A DNA stretch of 30,687 bases, from contig JBAXLO010000028.1 of assembly GCA_037134755.1 (NCBI GenBank), positions 1 to 30,687 on the forward strand, given 5' to 3'. This document shows, one piece after another, positions 17,383-26,700 of this stretch. Under the pieces are notes generated by a model. It saw only the letters and a list, made by a program, of their open reading frames with translations, did no database searches and had not been told where the DNA came from. A program made the position numbers and the translations under genes. Positions within the stretch are counted from its first letter, which is position 1, and the number at the start of each line of letters is the position of its first letter. Source of the stretch: JBAXLO01 sp037134755. Lineage in GTDB: Bacteria > Bacteroidota > Bacteroidia > Bacteroidales > JACABE01.

Positions 17383-17813
17383 ACTTGTTTTATTACATAG
17401 AATAACATAAAATTATTCGGTTTAGTATTATGAAGAATTATTCTGCTAAATTATTAAGAAAATTACGAACAACGTTTAATTAATTATATTTTATCAATAA
17501 AATATTTTAACTATCTTGTAAATAAATTTACAATATATTGTTTAAAAACAAATAACATGAAAGGTAAGTGTATTATTTTTAATGATTAGCATATTTGTTT
17601 TGTGAAACTTATGAAAATATAATATAATTGCCACATAAATTAAAGTAAGATATGCATAAACCTTTACTAACAGAGAATTTTTTATCTAAAAAATTGTCAA
17701 TGTATCATAAATATATACATTTATAAAATAATTATCTGTAATTAGCTGTTTGAGGAATGTACTTGTAAAATAGAGAATTGTATATTGGTTTTCTGAAAAT
17801 GTATTTATGCGTT
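17383..17813. other. AT-rich gene-free stretch
   Basis: No credible gene, RNA or hairpin was recognised here. The sequence is very AT-rich and leads into the 21-bp array at 17814. The short open frames that overlap it are carried by the repeat array. Confidence 0.5.
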
Positions 17814-18041
17814 GGATAATTGTATTTATGTGACGGAGGAAGCCACTTGTGCAACGGAGATTGTATTTGTGTGTTGGATATTTGCATTTATGTGTTGGAT
17901 ATTTGCATTTATGTGACGGAGGAAGCCACTTGTGCAACGAAAATTGTATTTATGTGACGGATATTTGTATTTATGTATTGGATATTTGTATTTTTGTGAC
18001 GGAGGAAGCCGTTTGTGCAACGGAAATTGTATTTCTAGCTT
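17814..18041. repeat. 21-bp array with an 83-bp higher-order period
   Basis: Eleven units of 21 or 20 bp fall into three types. Type A is GGATATTTGTATTTATG plus a few bases, type B starts GGAGGAAGCC and ends TTGTGCAAC, and type C is a 20-bp unit containing ATTGTATTT. Type B starts at 17835, 17918 and 18001, exactly 83 bp apart, so the order B-C-A-A repeats as a superunit. Type B is clearly richer in GC than its surroundings. Confidence 0.9.
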
Positions 18042-18379
18042 TGCGAATCTTTGCTCATAGCGCCAAATTACTATAAAACATATACTTATACAAAGGCATA
18101 ACTTTTTAGGACAAGATTGACTTTAAGAAAAAAAAGTATTTATGTAGAAGAATTCCAGACTTTAGCCTGGGGGTTGTGGAATATATGTGTTTATTGGCTT
18201 TTAAGTCAGATTGTATTATTATTAAAACGTTGGACAATGGGGACTGTTGGGACAATTGAATGTCATTTTGAAAACTACATTTTTATCATGTTAACTTCAA
18301 AAAACTTCGCACTTCGGCTACAGACTACGACTAACAGGAGACTATTTAGTAGAAAGTCAGGTTGATTTTTAAAGTGTTA
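18042..18379. other. Gene-free stretch with no recognised feature
   Basis: The 338 bp between the array and the stop codon at 18380 hold short open frames without family resemblance. The part at 18305-18360 (ACTTCGCACTTCGGCTAC and following) is richer in GC. No promoter or terminator is evident. Confidence 0.4.
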
Positions 18380-19054
18380 TTACTTTTTTAAATAATACTT
18401 AATAGCTTTCCCTGATAATACGATCTCAGTTGAATCCTGATCCAGATTAAAGTTCCCTATAATTACATCATCTAATTCAAGTCTTGAAACTCCTCTTGAA
18501 TAGAAATTCAAATTCTCAATTTTACTAGTAGATAATATGCTAAGAGTAGAACTTTTTCCAAAATAATTTACAGTATTTATAGTACTTTCATTAAGGCTGA
18601 AGCTTGACTCTTCTTTTAAACAATTTATATTTAAAGTGTCCTGACAAACTTTTAACAACTCACATTTTACATCACCAATTGTAATTGATTTGCATCTATT
18701 CGGAATAGTAATTTTTAAGTCATCAAAATTTAGATAGTTAGGATACTGCATTGTTTTAATATATAAAGTGTCATTTCTTAAACTGTATTTGCAACTATCA
18801 AAATCTTCATATTGTTTTATTTGTTCAATATGAAAATCTTTAGCTGTTGTTAGTTGAACTTTTATAGTATATAACGAATTTATCACAACATATTTAAAGG
18901 GTTTAGGATTTTCAACTTTTATTTCTAAATAGGTTGCTTTATTTTTTCCATAGCCGTCATAATAATTTGAAGTTATAACATGGGCTATTACATATAATAT
19001 TATTGATATACCAAAGATAAGAAGTAATATATTGCTGGTTTTTATTGTTTTCAT
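18380..19054 (-). CDS. Membrane-anchored beta-rich protein, last gene of ABC/GntR operon
   Basis: This 224-residue protein has one N-terminal membrane segment (about 9-28) and a beta-rich outer part. From about 115 on, short strands repeat with runs of Ser, Thr and Asn (SFSLNESTINTVNYFGKSSTLS, then SRLELDDVIIGNFNLDQDS), suggesting a single-stranded beta-helix. This recalls the DUF2807 or GIN putative adhesin head domains that often accompany such ABC operons in Bacteroidota, but the match is loose and I do not assign it. Its start is 2 nt after the GntR stop, so it is cotranscribed and translationally linked. The likely place is the periplasmic face of the inner membrane. Confidence 0.7.
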   Translation of the reverse strand: MKTIKTSNILLLIFGISIILYVIAHVITSNYYDGYGKNKATYLEIKVENPKPFKYVVINSLYTIKVQLTTAKDFHIEQIKQYEDFDSCKYSLRNDTLYIKTMQYPNYLNFDDLKITIPNRCKSITIGDVKCELLKVCQDTLNINCLKEESSFSLNESTINTVNYFGKSSTLSILSTSKIENLNFYSRGVSRLELDDVIIGNFNLDQDSTEIVLSGKAIKYYLKK

Positions 19055-19056
19055 AA

Positions 19057-19431
19057 TTATTTTAATTTATTTGATTTTAAAAATTCTAGATAGTATTTCT
19101 CAATTTCATTAATATTGATATCTAATATATGCATATTCTTAAGAAATACAGGTAAATCGTTTTCTAAAAACTGTTGTCTGCGAAAAGCGCTTACTTTTTC
19201 AATTGCATCTGCTGATACAAAAAAACCAATTCCTCTTTTATTATAAATGATTTCTTTGTTTTGCAAAAATTCATAAGCACGCATCGTTGTATTTGGGTTA
19301 ACTTCTAATTGCACACCGAGTTCGCGAACTGAGAGTATTTTTTCGTCAGGTTTCCAAACACCTAATAATATTCTTTCGCATATATATTCTGCTATTTGCA
19401 AGTAAATTGCTTGCGGTTCTTTAAATTCCAT
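19057..19431 (-). CDS. GntR family regulator, YtrA subfamily
   Basis: This 124-residue protein has the GntR winged helix at about 8-73: AIYLQIAEYICERILLGVW, LSVRELGVQLEVNPNTTMRA (33-52) and the wing IIYNKRGIGFFVS. The tail of about 50 residues, with no ligand domain, is typical of YtrA-type regulators, which sit in operons with ABC transporters and usually repress them. It lies 25 nt after the permease gene and 2 nt before the next one. The palindrome GTGTACTA-N6-TAGTACAC at the operon promoter is its probable operator, so autoregulation is expected. The effector is unknown. Confidence 0.92.
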   Translation of the reverse strand: MEFKEPQAIYLQIAEYICERILLGVWKPDEKILSVRELGVQLEVNPNTTMRAYEFLQNKEIIYNKRGIGFFVSADAIEKVSAFRRQQFLENDLPVFLKNMHILDININEIEKYYLEFLKSNKLK

Positions 19432-19456
19432 TTTCGATAATATTTATAATTAAAAC

Positions 19457-20200
19457 CTAGACTTGTTTTTCTTTTAATTTAAAATAAGATGCAATCCACA
19501 TTAATGGAAATCCAAGATAGATAATCCATAGCAGAATAAGCCTAATATATAGAGGTGTAATCAAAAAAGCTTCATTATTAAAAAACATCATACTATAATT
19601 AATATTGTGTACATTTCTAAACACAACACTCATTACAAGATTATTAATTAGCTGAAGAATAATAAAACCTATAAAAATAACAAATCCAGTTTTAATTGTA
19701 GCAGCCTTTTTAAAAACTAAAGACCCAAACAAAAAGAAACTTTGGAATAAGAATAATGAAATATAAAATAAACGATATTTAAAGAAATGAGTAAAATAAT
19801 ATAGTATTTCAAAGTGTTGGAATAATAGAATTTCTATTGATAAAACAATTAAAAAATAAATTAAAGAAAAGACTATAACATTTATAATAAATGCCACCAA
19901 TATTCGCTCGAAAGCAGATACTGGAAGGAGTAAATTGCCAGATTCAGGAGCTCTATTGCTTAAATAAGTAAACCATGTACTACTTAATAAGAAAGCTGTA
20001 GGAAAAATACCAACTCCATAGAATCCTAAACGGACATCAAATTTTAAAGTATGTAAACCTGTGGATATTAATGCCAACAAATCTAATGCAAATAAAACAG
20101 CAAAAATTAAAACAGCTCCCATTAAAAATAACTTAAGATTTTTCGAAGATTGCTCTTTTAATAATAGAGTAAATCTTTTTGCGTTAAAAATATCATTCAT
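19457..20200 (-). CDS. ABC transporter permease (ABC-2-like)
   Basis: This 247-residue protein is an integral membrane protein with about six hydrophobic segments: near 23-45, 60-80, 100-127, 140-157, 168-190 and 213-240. The segment NRAPESGNLLLPVSAFERILVAFI is typical of permeases in YtrA-regulated ABC operons, where LPVSxxE follows the second membrane helix. It starts 3 nt after the ATPase gene, so the two form one transporter. The substrate is unknown; relatives are linked to antibiotic or envelope-stress response, which is inference here. It ends with TAG. Confidence 0.85.
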   Translation of the reverse strand: MNDIFNAKRFTLLLKEQSSKNLKLFLMGAVLIFAVLFALDLLALISTGLHTLKFDVRLGFYGVGIFPTAFLLSSTWFTYLSNRAPESGNLLLPVSAFERILVAFIINVIVFSLIYFLIVLSIEILLFQHFEILYYFTHFFKYRLFYISLFLFQSFFLFGSLVFKKAATIKTGFVIFIGFIILQLINNLVMSVVFRNVHNINYSMMFFNNEAFLITPLYIRLILLWIIYLGFPLMWIASYFKLKEKQV

Positions 20201-20203
20201 ATA

Positions 20204-21055
20204 TTAAAGTGTATTATTAAGATTATTAAAAATAGATTGCATTCTTTTTTTATTAGCAAATGTTGCATTAAACAGCATTTCAATATCAAGCTTACTGTCT
20301 TCATTGTTATAGTTTTCAATAACTGCCCAATTACCTTTTAAACCACTTTCCGAGAACAACACTTTTTCTTCATTTTCGATAGAAGAGATAGCTTTAAAAC
20401 AAAGCTTTTTAGTAATGTTTTCAATTGGCTCGCTTATAATAATATTTTGTTGATCGATAATTGTAATAGAATCAATAAGGCTATCCAGATCACGAACCTG
20501 GTGCGTAGATATAATCACACATTTTCTTTCATCAATTTCACCGGCAATAATTTTGCGAAACTGACTTTTGGAAGGAATATCCAAACCATTAGTAGGTTCA
20601 TCCATAATTAATAGTTTGGTGTTGGTAGCTAATCCAAATGCAATTAAAACTTTTTTCTTTTGTCCATAAGATAAATGATTAAGTTTTTCATTAGCATTAA
20701 TTTCAAATTCTTTTAAATAATGAGAAAAACGGTTCTCATTAAATTTGGGATAGAAACCGGAATAAACTTTTAAGAATTTTTTAATACTAAAATCAGGCAA
20801 AGTATATTCCTCAAACAGGAAATAAATATCCTGCAACATTTCGGGCTTACGTCTTGAGGGGACATAGCCCATTGTATTAATAATACCATCATCAGGAAAT
20901 AATAATCCTGAGATCAGTTTAAGTAGAGTTGTTTTACCAGCCCCATTTTTACCTAATAATCCATGAATTCTACCTTCAGAAAGCTTTAGATTCAAATTAT
21001 TGAATAATGGTTTCTTCTTTTTGTAACTAAATGCTAAATCATTAATTGTTATCAT
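20204..21055 (-). CDS. ABC transporter ATP-binding protein
   Basis: This 283-residue ATPase has Walker A GLLGKNGAGKTT (32-43), a signature LSYGQKKK (128-135) with Tyr in place of the first Gly of LSGGQ, Walker B LLIMDEP (148-154), the D-loop NGLD and the switch histidine in ISTHQ (about 185). The C-terminal 80 residues are an accessory domain as in YtrB/NatA-like exporters. It is the first gene of the operon: ATPase, permease, GntR, membrane-anchored protein. Its ATG lies 31 bp inside of the operator palindrome, and a -7 box is just upstream of that. It probably powers export across the inner membrane. Confidence 0.93.
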   Translation of the reverse strand: MITINDLAFSYKKKKPLFNNLNLKLSEGRIHGLLGKNGAGKTTLLKLISGLLFPDDGIINTMGYVPSRRKPEMLQDIYFLFEEYTLPDFSIKKFLKVYSGFYPKFNENRFSHYLKEFEINANEKLNHLSYGQKKKVLIAFGLATNTKLLIMDEPTNGLDIPSKSQFRKIIAGEIDERKCVIISTHQVRDLDSLIDSITIIDQQNIIISEPIENITKKLCFKAISSIENEEKVLFSESGLKGNWAVIENYNNEDSKLDIEMLFNATFANKKRMQSIFNNLNNTL

Positions 21056-21086
21056 TTCATATTGAATTAAGTTATTTATTGTTTGA

Positions 21087-21108
21087 GTGTACTAATATGA
21101 TAGTACAC
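21087..21108. promoter_or_regulatory. GntR (YtrA-type) operator palindrome
   Basis: GTGTACTA at 21087-21094 and TAGTACAC at 21101-21108 form a perfect inverted repeat with a 6-bp spacer. It lies directly downstream of the operon's -7 box, over the expected start of transcription, where a bound repressor would block initiation. The GntR gene is third in the same operon. Confidence 0.8.
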
Positions 21109-21110
21109 CA

Positions 21111-21118
21111 CAAAATTA
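21111..21118 (-). promoter_or_regulatory. -7 box of ABC/GntR operon
   Basis: The minus strand reads TAATTTTG, matching TAnnTTTG, 56 bp before the ATPase ATG at 21055. The operator starts 2 bp downstream. No clear -33 TTG is seen. Confidence 0.6.
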
Positions 21119-21347
21119 ATATCGAAATAAAGAAAATGTTAGTTAATTTTTGTTAAATATTTTAATTATTATTCTTATATAATTGATATAGTAATAAATA
21201 AAATTTCAAAAAATCTATTTATTATTAAATTTATATACTAAATGATGAATTATGAATGAAGACAATAGAAAGAAATTGCTTCAGTAAGATTACAAAGACA
21301 AATTATTATATTAAAATGATTTTAGTAGTGTATTAGATAATTAATAG

Positions 21348-21355
21348 TACTTTTG
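21348..21355 (+). promoter_or_regulatory. -7 box upstream of broken M16 gene
   Basis: TACTTTTG matches TAnnTTTG, 60 bp before the ATG at 21416. There is no clear -33 TTG. Apart from this box and the divergent promoter and operator at 21087-21118, the gap 21056-21415 is featureless AT-rich DNA. Confidence 0.45.
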
Positions 21356-21415
21356 TATCGGTTTTATAAATTAAAAAGAAATAATCCTTAAATAAAAAAA
21401 TCAAATTCAATTACA

Positions 21416-24319
21416 ATGAAAAAATCAATTTCAAAATTATTTATTGCTATAATGCTTCTTACAAGTATTATAGGCTATTCACAAAAAACTTATAATTATA
21501 AAAGTTTTCCTAATGATCCTTATAAAGCAAGGATTTATCAGCTGGATAACGGGCTTACTGTTTATCTTACTGTTTATAAAGATGCTCCTAAAATACAGTG
21601 TGATGTTGCTGTTAAAACAGGTAGCAAAAATGATCCTGCTGATAATACAGGTCTTTCGCATTATCTGGAACATCTTATGTTTAAAGGAACAGATAAATTT
21701 GGCACTACTGATTTTTCAAAAGAGGAGCCTCTTTTAAATGAAATCACACGATTGTTTGATGTGCATAAAGCTGAAAAGGATACTGCTAAAAGACGTATTA
21801 TTTATTAACAAATTGATAGTATTTCTAATCTTGCATCAAAATATGCTATTCCTAATGAGTATGATAAATTGATGGCTATTTTAGGTGCTACAGGAACAAA
21901 TGCTTTTACATCTAATGATGCTACTGTTTATGTAAATGAAATTCCATCTAACCAATTAGAGAATTATCTGGAAATATCTGCTGAACGATTCAGAAAGCCA
22001 ATATTTCGTTTGTTTCATACTGAATTAGAAACTGTTTATGAAGAAAAGAATATGTATGATGATCAAGATGATTCAAAGCTATGGGAGAGATTTGACAGAG
22101 CAATGTTTAAAAAACATGAATATGGACGTTCGATTGTTGGGGAAACAGAACATTTGAAAAGTCCGTCTATTACATCTATAAAAAGATATTTCGAGGAACG
22201 TTACGTACCTAATAATATGGCTATTTGTTTAGCTGGAGATTTTGATCCAGATGTTGCAATAAAATTAATTGATAAATATTTTGGTTCATTTGTTGCTAAG
22301 GATATTAATCCTTATAACCCTCCTATTGAAGATAAAATTAAGAATCCAGAGACTGTTGAAGTACTTGGTCCTGATGCAGAACAGATGATGTTAGGATTTC
22401 GTTTCCCTGGTGTTAATTCAAAAGAAGCTGATTTGTTGACAATGACTGATATGATCCTAACAAATGGTAAAGCAGGTTTAATCGACCTGAATCTGATACA
22501 AGATCAGAAAGTACTAGGTGCATCTTCATTTGCTTACAAACGTCCTGATTATTCTGAACATCTGTTTATGGGCAGACCTAAACAAGGACAATCACTTGAA
22601 GAAGTTAAGAATCTGCTTTTATCTCAAATAGATTTATTAAAAAAAGGGGAATTTTCTGATTGGATCTTGGGTGCTATAATAAATGATTTGAAATTAAATC
22701 AAATTCAAGCATTAGAAAGTAACAATAGCAGGGTAAGTACTTGTTATGGATCGTTTATAAATGGCACTTCATGGGAATCTATTGTAAATAAGATTGATCG
22801 ATTATCAAAGATTACAAAACAAGATATTATTGATTTCGTTAATAAGAATTATAATAATAATTATGTAGTTGCATATAAACGAACAGGTGTTGACCCTGTT
22901 GTAAATAAAATTAAGAAGCCTCATATTACACCTTTGGAAATAAATCGTGAACAAAAGTCTGATATGTTTAAGAAAATTGAGACACAGAAACCTTTACCTC
23001 TTGAGCCTGTCTTCCTTGACTTTGCTAAAGATGTTGACAAATTTAATACTAAAGGAAATATAGAAGTTTTATATAACAAGAATGTTGAGAATAAATTGTT
23101 CACTTTGTATTATGTATTTGATATGGGTGCAAATCATAATAAAAAGTTAGAGATGGCAATCAATTATCTAAGCTATCTGGGCACTTCAAAATATACTCCA
23201 ACACAAATTAAACAAGAGTTTTTTTAAATTGGTTGTAATTATGGCGTATATGCCGGAGTCGACAGATGTTATGTTTACTTATCAGGGTTGTCAGAGAACA
23301 TTAATAAAGGTGCTGAACTATTTGAACATCTTTTGAGTGAAGTACAAGCAAATAAAGAAACACTTTCGAAGATGGTTACAGACATTTTAAAAGAAAGAAA
23401 AGATGCAAAACTAAGCAAGGATAACATTTTGCAAAAGATGATATCTTATGCAAAATACGATAAGTTGTCACCGGCTACTAATATACTTTCTGAAAAGGAA
23501 TTGAATGCAGTAAAACCTGATGAACTGGTTTCGATTATCAAAACATTGAACAGTTACAAGCATACGGTTTTCTATTATGGACCATTGGAACAAAAAGATG
23601 TTCAGGCTGTGATTGAAAAATATCATAACATTCCAAAAGTATTAAATGAATTACCTGCAGAAACAAAATTTGAAGAAAAAGATATTGTAAATAATCAAGT
23701 GTTTGTTGCCGATTATGATATGAAGCAGGTTGAATTGTATATGGTATCGAAATCTATTTTATTTGACAAAAGTATTTTACCAAAAGTAAACATTTTTAAT
23801 GAGTATTTTGGAAGTAGTATGGCTTCTGTTGTGTTTCAGGAGTTGAGAGAAGCAAAAGGTTTGGCATATTCTGCTTGGGGTGGATTTATACAACCTAATA
23901 AAAAGGATAAAGCTTTTTATATTTACTCTTTTATTGGAGCGCAAAACGATAAGTTGGCTGATGCTATGAAAGGCATGAAAGGTTTGCTTAACAATATGCC
24001 AGCATCACAATCGAATTTTGACATTGCTAAGACCTCTATTATGAATCAGATCCGCTCTGAACGCATTACTAAAGCAGACAAACTATTTACGTATGATTCT
24101 TATAATAAAATGGGTGTAGCTTATGATTTGAGAAAAGATGTTTTTAATGAAGTTCCAACTATGACCTTATCAGATTTGAAAAATTTTCAAGAGAAATATA
24201 TTAAAGGAAAAAATTATACAACTATTGTTGTAGGAAAGAAAGATGAACTTGATTTAAAGGTTCTTAAAAACTATGGTGATATAAAGTATTTAACTTTAAA
24301 AGAAATATTCGGGTATTAA
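21416..24319 (+). pseudogene. Two-domain M16 peptidase gene interrupted by two in-frame TAA codons
   Basis: The reading frame runs unbroken for 968 codons except for TAA at 21806-21808 (codon 131) and TAA at 23225-23227 (codon 604). All three pieces are in the same frame and homology continues across both stops: IIY-stop-QIDSIS and QEFF-stop-IGCNYG. Both stops fall where relatives usually carry Lys or a similar residue, so a single AAA-to-TAA change would explain each. The parts are a signal peptide (1-22), the zinc motif HYLEH (82-86), the M16 N-domain, and a second M16 unit after codon 560 with AKGLAYSAWGGF. The intact form would be a periplasmic or membrane-side peptidase of about 965 residues. 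There are no frameshifts. A recent pseudogene is most likely; readthrough or sequence error cannot be excluded. Confidence 0.85.
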
Positions 24320-24381
24320 ATGATTATAATTTATATTGAGATTTAGAAAGATTTATTTCAATTTGTTTATTAATATTTTTC

Positions 24382-24438
24382 AAACCTGACTACTTTTCTT
24401 AAAATACTTAAGACAAGTAGTCAGGTTTTGTTTTTTAT
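24382..24438 (+). terminator. Strong intrinsic terminator after M16 gene
   Basis: AAACCTGACTACTT (24382-24395) pairs perfectly with AAGTAGTCAGGTTT (24415-24428), and an inner stem TCTTAA/TTAAGA extends it past one mismatch. The tail TTGTTTTTTATT follows. This is the clearest rho-independent terminator in the window and it serves the broken gene. Confidence 0.88.
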
Positions 24439-24571
24439 TGATAATGGGAACGGTGAAATGATAATATAAATTGTAGATTTGTTCTCACTTGTATATAATT
24501 TTCTGAATTTTATTGTAAAAACAACTTATAGGATTGTGAAAAGCCCTACCTTTACTATACGTTTTATAGAT

Positions 24572-24739
24572 GAATCTGTAAAGATTTCTTCTGTAATTGC
24601 AAATACATTACCCAAACTTGTAAAAATTGTGTCCGGGACTGCACATATTTTAAAAGTGTGGACATTTTAGCACGTAGGATTGCAGATATCCAAAAGTGAA
24701 CTGCACATATCGTTAAAGGGAGGGCATTCCAAAACTTCA
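24572..24739. repeat. Decayed 21-bp tandem array, eight units
   Basis: Eight consecutive 21-bp blocks can be laid out from 24572. Alternate blocks share a motif of the form A(C/T)TGCA(A/C/G)ATA: ATTGCAAATA at 24596, ACTGCACATA at 24638, ATTGCAGATA at 24679 and ACTGCACATA at 24700. The copies are much more diverged than in the other arrays. The gap 24320-24775 otherwise holds the terminator at 24382-24438 and AT-rich sequence; no terminator for nuoF is visible. Confidence 0.6.
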
Positions 24740-24775
24740 AACTTTAGGCACTTGTCCCCATTCATAATTCATAAT

Positions 24776-26113
24776 TCAAAACTTATAATTAAGAATATTG
24801 CCATGACGAATATTCTTAACAATATCCGGATGCTCTACATGAAACTCAAATTCATTTCTGAAGTGTTTTATAGCACTTGCAACCGGCCAGGCAGCCGCAT
24901 CTCCTAATGGACATATCGTATTACCTTCTATATGTTTTGAAATATCAGCTAAAAGGTCAATATCTTTTGCTCTACCTTCGCCATTTTCAATCCTTGTCAA
25001 AATTCTTTCCTGCCAACCGGTACCTTCACGGCATGGAGAACATTGTCCGCATGATTCATGGTGATAAAAACGCGAAAAACTCATCGTATTACGCACCATA
25101 CACTGGTCTTCGTCATATACAATAAACCCTCCCGAACCTAACATAGTTCCGGTTTCAAATCCACCCTCAGCCAAGGACTCATAAGTCATCAATCTGGGAC
25201 AATCATTAGTAGTTTTAAGTATTAAATGAGTAGGTAACACCGGCACAGAAGAACCACCGGGCACTACAGCCTTTAGTTTCTTACCATTTTTAATACCACC
25301 ACAATATTCATCAGAATAAATAAAATCCTCAACAGTTATTCCTAACTCTATTTCGTAAACACCGGGCTTATTAATATTGCCACAGGCAGATATAAGCTTA
25401 GTGCCCGTGCTTTTACCATTACCGATAGTTGCATAAAGAAAGCCTCCTATATTTAAAATAGGTGCCACAGAAGCTAAAGTCTCAACATTATTTACCACAG
25501 TCGGGCAACCATACAATCCAACAAACGCAGGGAAAGGTGGTTTAAGACGTGGATTACCTCTTTTACCTTCCAACGACTCTATCAGAGCAGTTTCTTCACC
25601 GCAAATATAAGCTCCGGCACCAGGGTGCACATATATATCTAACGAAAAGTTAGTTCCTAAAATATTCTTACCTAAATAACCGTTTGTATAAGCCTCGGAT
25701 AATGCTTTATTCAGAATTCCTACCAAATATTTAAACTCTCCGCGAATATAAATATAAGCAGTATTGGATTCCAAAGCAAAAGCGGAACAAATCATACCTT
25801 CAATAAGCAAATGAGGAATATGTTCCATCAAATAACGGTCTTTGAAAGTACCTGGTTCGCTTTCGTCGGCATTACAAATAAGATATCTGGGTTGATTTGA
25901 TTTCTTATCTAAGAAACTCCACTTCATTCCGGTAGGAAAACCTGCTCCCCCACGACCTCTAAGTCCTGATTTGCGTACTTCTTCAAGCACTTCGTTCGGA
26001 GTCATTGCTTTTAATGCTTTATCAACAGCCGAATAACCGCCTGAACGCTTGTAAACATCAAATCTTTGAATGCCTTCTATGCCTATTTTCTCAAGCAGAA
26101 TTTTTCTACCCAT
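24776..26113 (-). CDS. nuoF: NADH-quinone oxidoreductase subunit F
   Basis: This 445-residue subunit carries the NADH site, FMN and the N3 cluster of complex I. It shows the nucleotide-binding GLRGRGGAGFPTGMKW (50-65), NADESEPGTF (81-90), GAGAYICGEETALIES (165-180) and the [4Fe-4S] ligands C355, C358 and C361 in SCGQCSPCREGTGW, plus C401 in NTICPLGDAA. All key residues are present, so it looks functional. It overlaps the end of nuoE by 31 nt and is the last gene of the cluster, ending in TGA before a decayed repeat array. No nuoG follows, which is unusual because NuoE, F and G form one module. Confidence 0.97.
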   Translation of the reverse strand: MGRKILLEKIGIEGIQRFDVYKRSGGYSAVDKALKAMTPNEVLEEVRKSGLRGRGGAGFPTGMKWSFLDKKSNQPRYLICNADESEPGTFKDRYLMEHIPHLLIEGMICSAFALESNTAYIYIRGEFKYLVGILNKALSEAYTNGYLGKNILGTNFSLDIYVHPGAGAYICGEETALIESLEGKRGNPRLKPPFPAFVGLYGCPTVVNNVETLASVAPILNIGGFLYATIGNGKSTGTKLISACGNINKPGVYEIELGITVEDFIYSDEYCGGIKNGKKLKAVVPGGSSVPVLPTHLILKTTNDCPRLMTYESLAEGGFETGTMLGSGGFIVYDEDQCMVRNTMSFSRFYHHESCGQCSPCREGTGWQERILTRIENGEGRAKDIDLLADISKHIEGNTICPLGDAAAWPVASAIKHFRNEFEFHVEHPDIVKNIRHGNILNYKF

Positions 26114-26673
26114 TTGTCATCATTATTTTGAGGTTCGTTTGCGTGTTCTTTAAGTGTATCTATTATCCTGTCGATACTTTCTTTCGTTAATTGTTCGTGA
26201 AACTTGGTATTAACCTGCATAACCGGAGCATATCCACAAGCTCCAAGGCATTCAACAGCTTTTAATGTAAATAAACTGTCTGTTGTTGTTTCACCAACAT
26301 TAATATTTAGTTTTTCTTTAAGATAATCTATCATATCATCAGCTCCACATGCTAAACATGGGCCCGTCTGACAAACTTCAATTACAAATTTACCCACCTT
26401 ATCCATGTAATATTGTGAATAAAAGGTTGCCACTTCATATACTTCTATAGGTTGTATATCTAAAATCTCAGCCACATAATCCATAATGTCAGCATTCAGG
26501 CTTCCGCCGAACTCTTCCTGAGCTATATGCAGCAAAGGTAGCAATGCAGACTTCTGTTTCCCTCTTGGATAGCGGGCAATTATCTCATTAACCCGCTCCA
26601 GAGTCGTTTCAGAAAACGCATATGTTTTCCCTTCTTTGTGAAATATCTTATGTTGAATATAATTTCCAATCAT
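26083..26673 (-). CDS. nuoE: NADH-quinone oxidoreductase subunit E
   Basis: This 196-residue subunit is the thioredoxin-like protein carrying the [2Fe-2S] cluster N1a next to NuoF. Ligands are C101 and C106 (CQTGPC) and C142 and C146 (CLGAC). The N-terminal helical part has RYPRGKQKSALLPLLHIAQEEFG and YEVATFYSQY, as usual. The C-terminus extends about 25 residues beyond the last conserved helix, through a poorly conserved Asn/Asp-rich tail that overlaps the nuoF start. It lies 27 nt after nuoD in the nuoABCDEF cluster. Confidence 0.96.
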   Translation of the reverse strand: MIGNYIQHKIFHKEGKTYAFSETTLERVNEIIARYPRGKQKSALLPLLHIAQEEFGGSLNADIMDYVAEILDIQPIEVYEVATFYSQYYMDKVGKFVIEVCQTGPCLACGADDMIDYLKEKLNINVGETTTDSLFTLKAVECLGACGYAPVMQVNTKFHEQLTKESIDRIIDTLKEHANEPQNNDDKWVEKFCLRK

Positions 26674-26700
26674 TTTCTCTCTTTTTTTTATTGCTATTAG

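Noticed and set aside
18305..18360. Possible remnant of a mobile element or attachment site because of its higher GC content
   Set aside because: No integrase, transposase, terminal repeats or tRNA gene could be seen.
17686..18365. Short open frames on both strands over and after the array (Cys/His- or Lys/Tyr-rich repeats)
   Set aside because: They are produced by the 21-bp units or by AT-rich sequence without family resemblance.
21806..23227. Reassigned stop codons (TAA as sense) as a genome-wide code
   Set aside because: TAA is the normal terminal codon of most genes in the window, and TAG and TGA are also used as ends (11693-12355, 19457-20200, nuoA, nuoD, nuoE, nuoF).
24479..24670. 63-residue open frame downstream of the M16 gene
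   Set aside because: It begins after a strong terminator, runs into the decayed 21-bp array and resembles nothing known.
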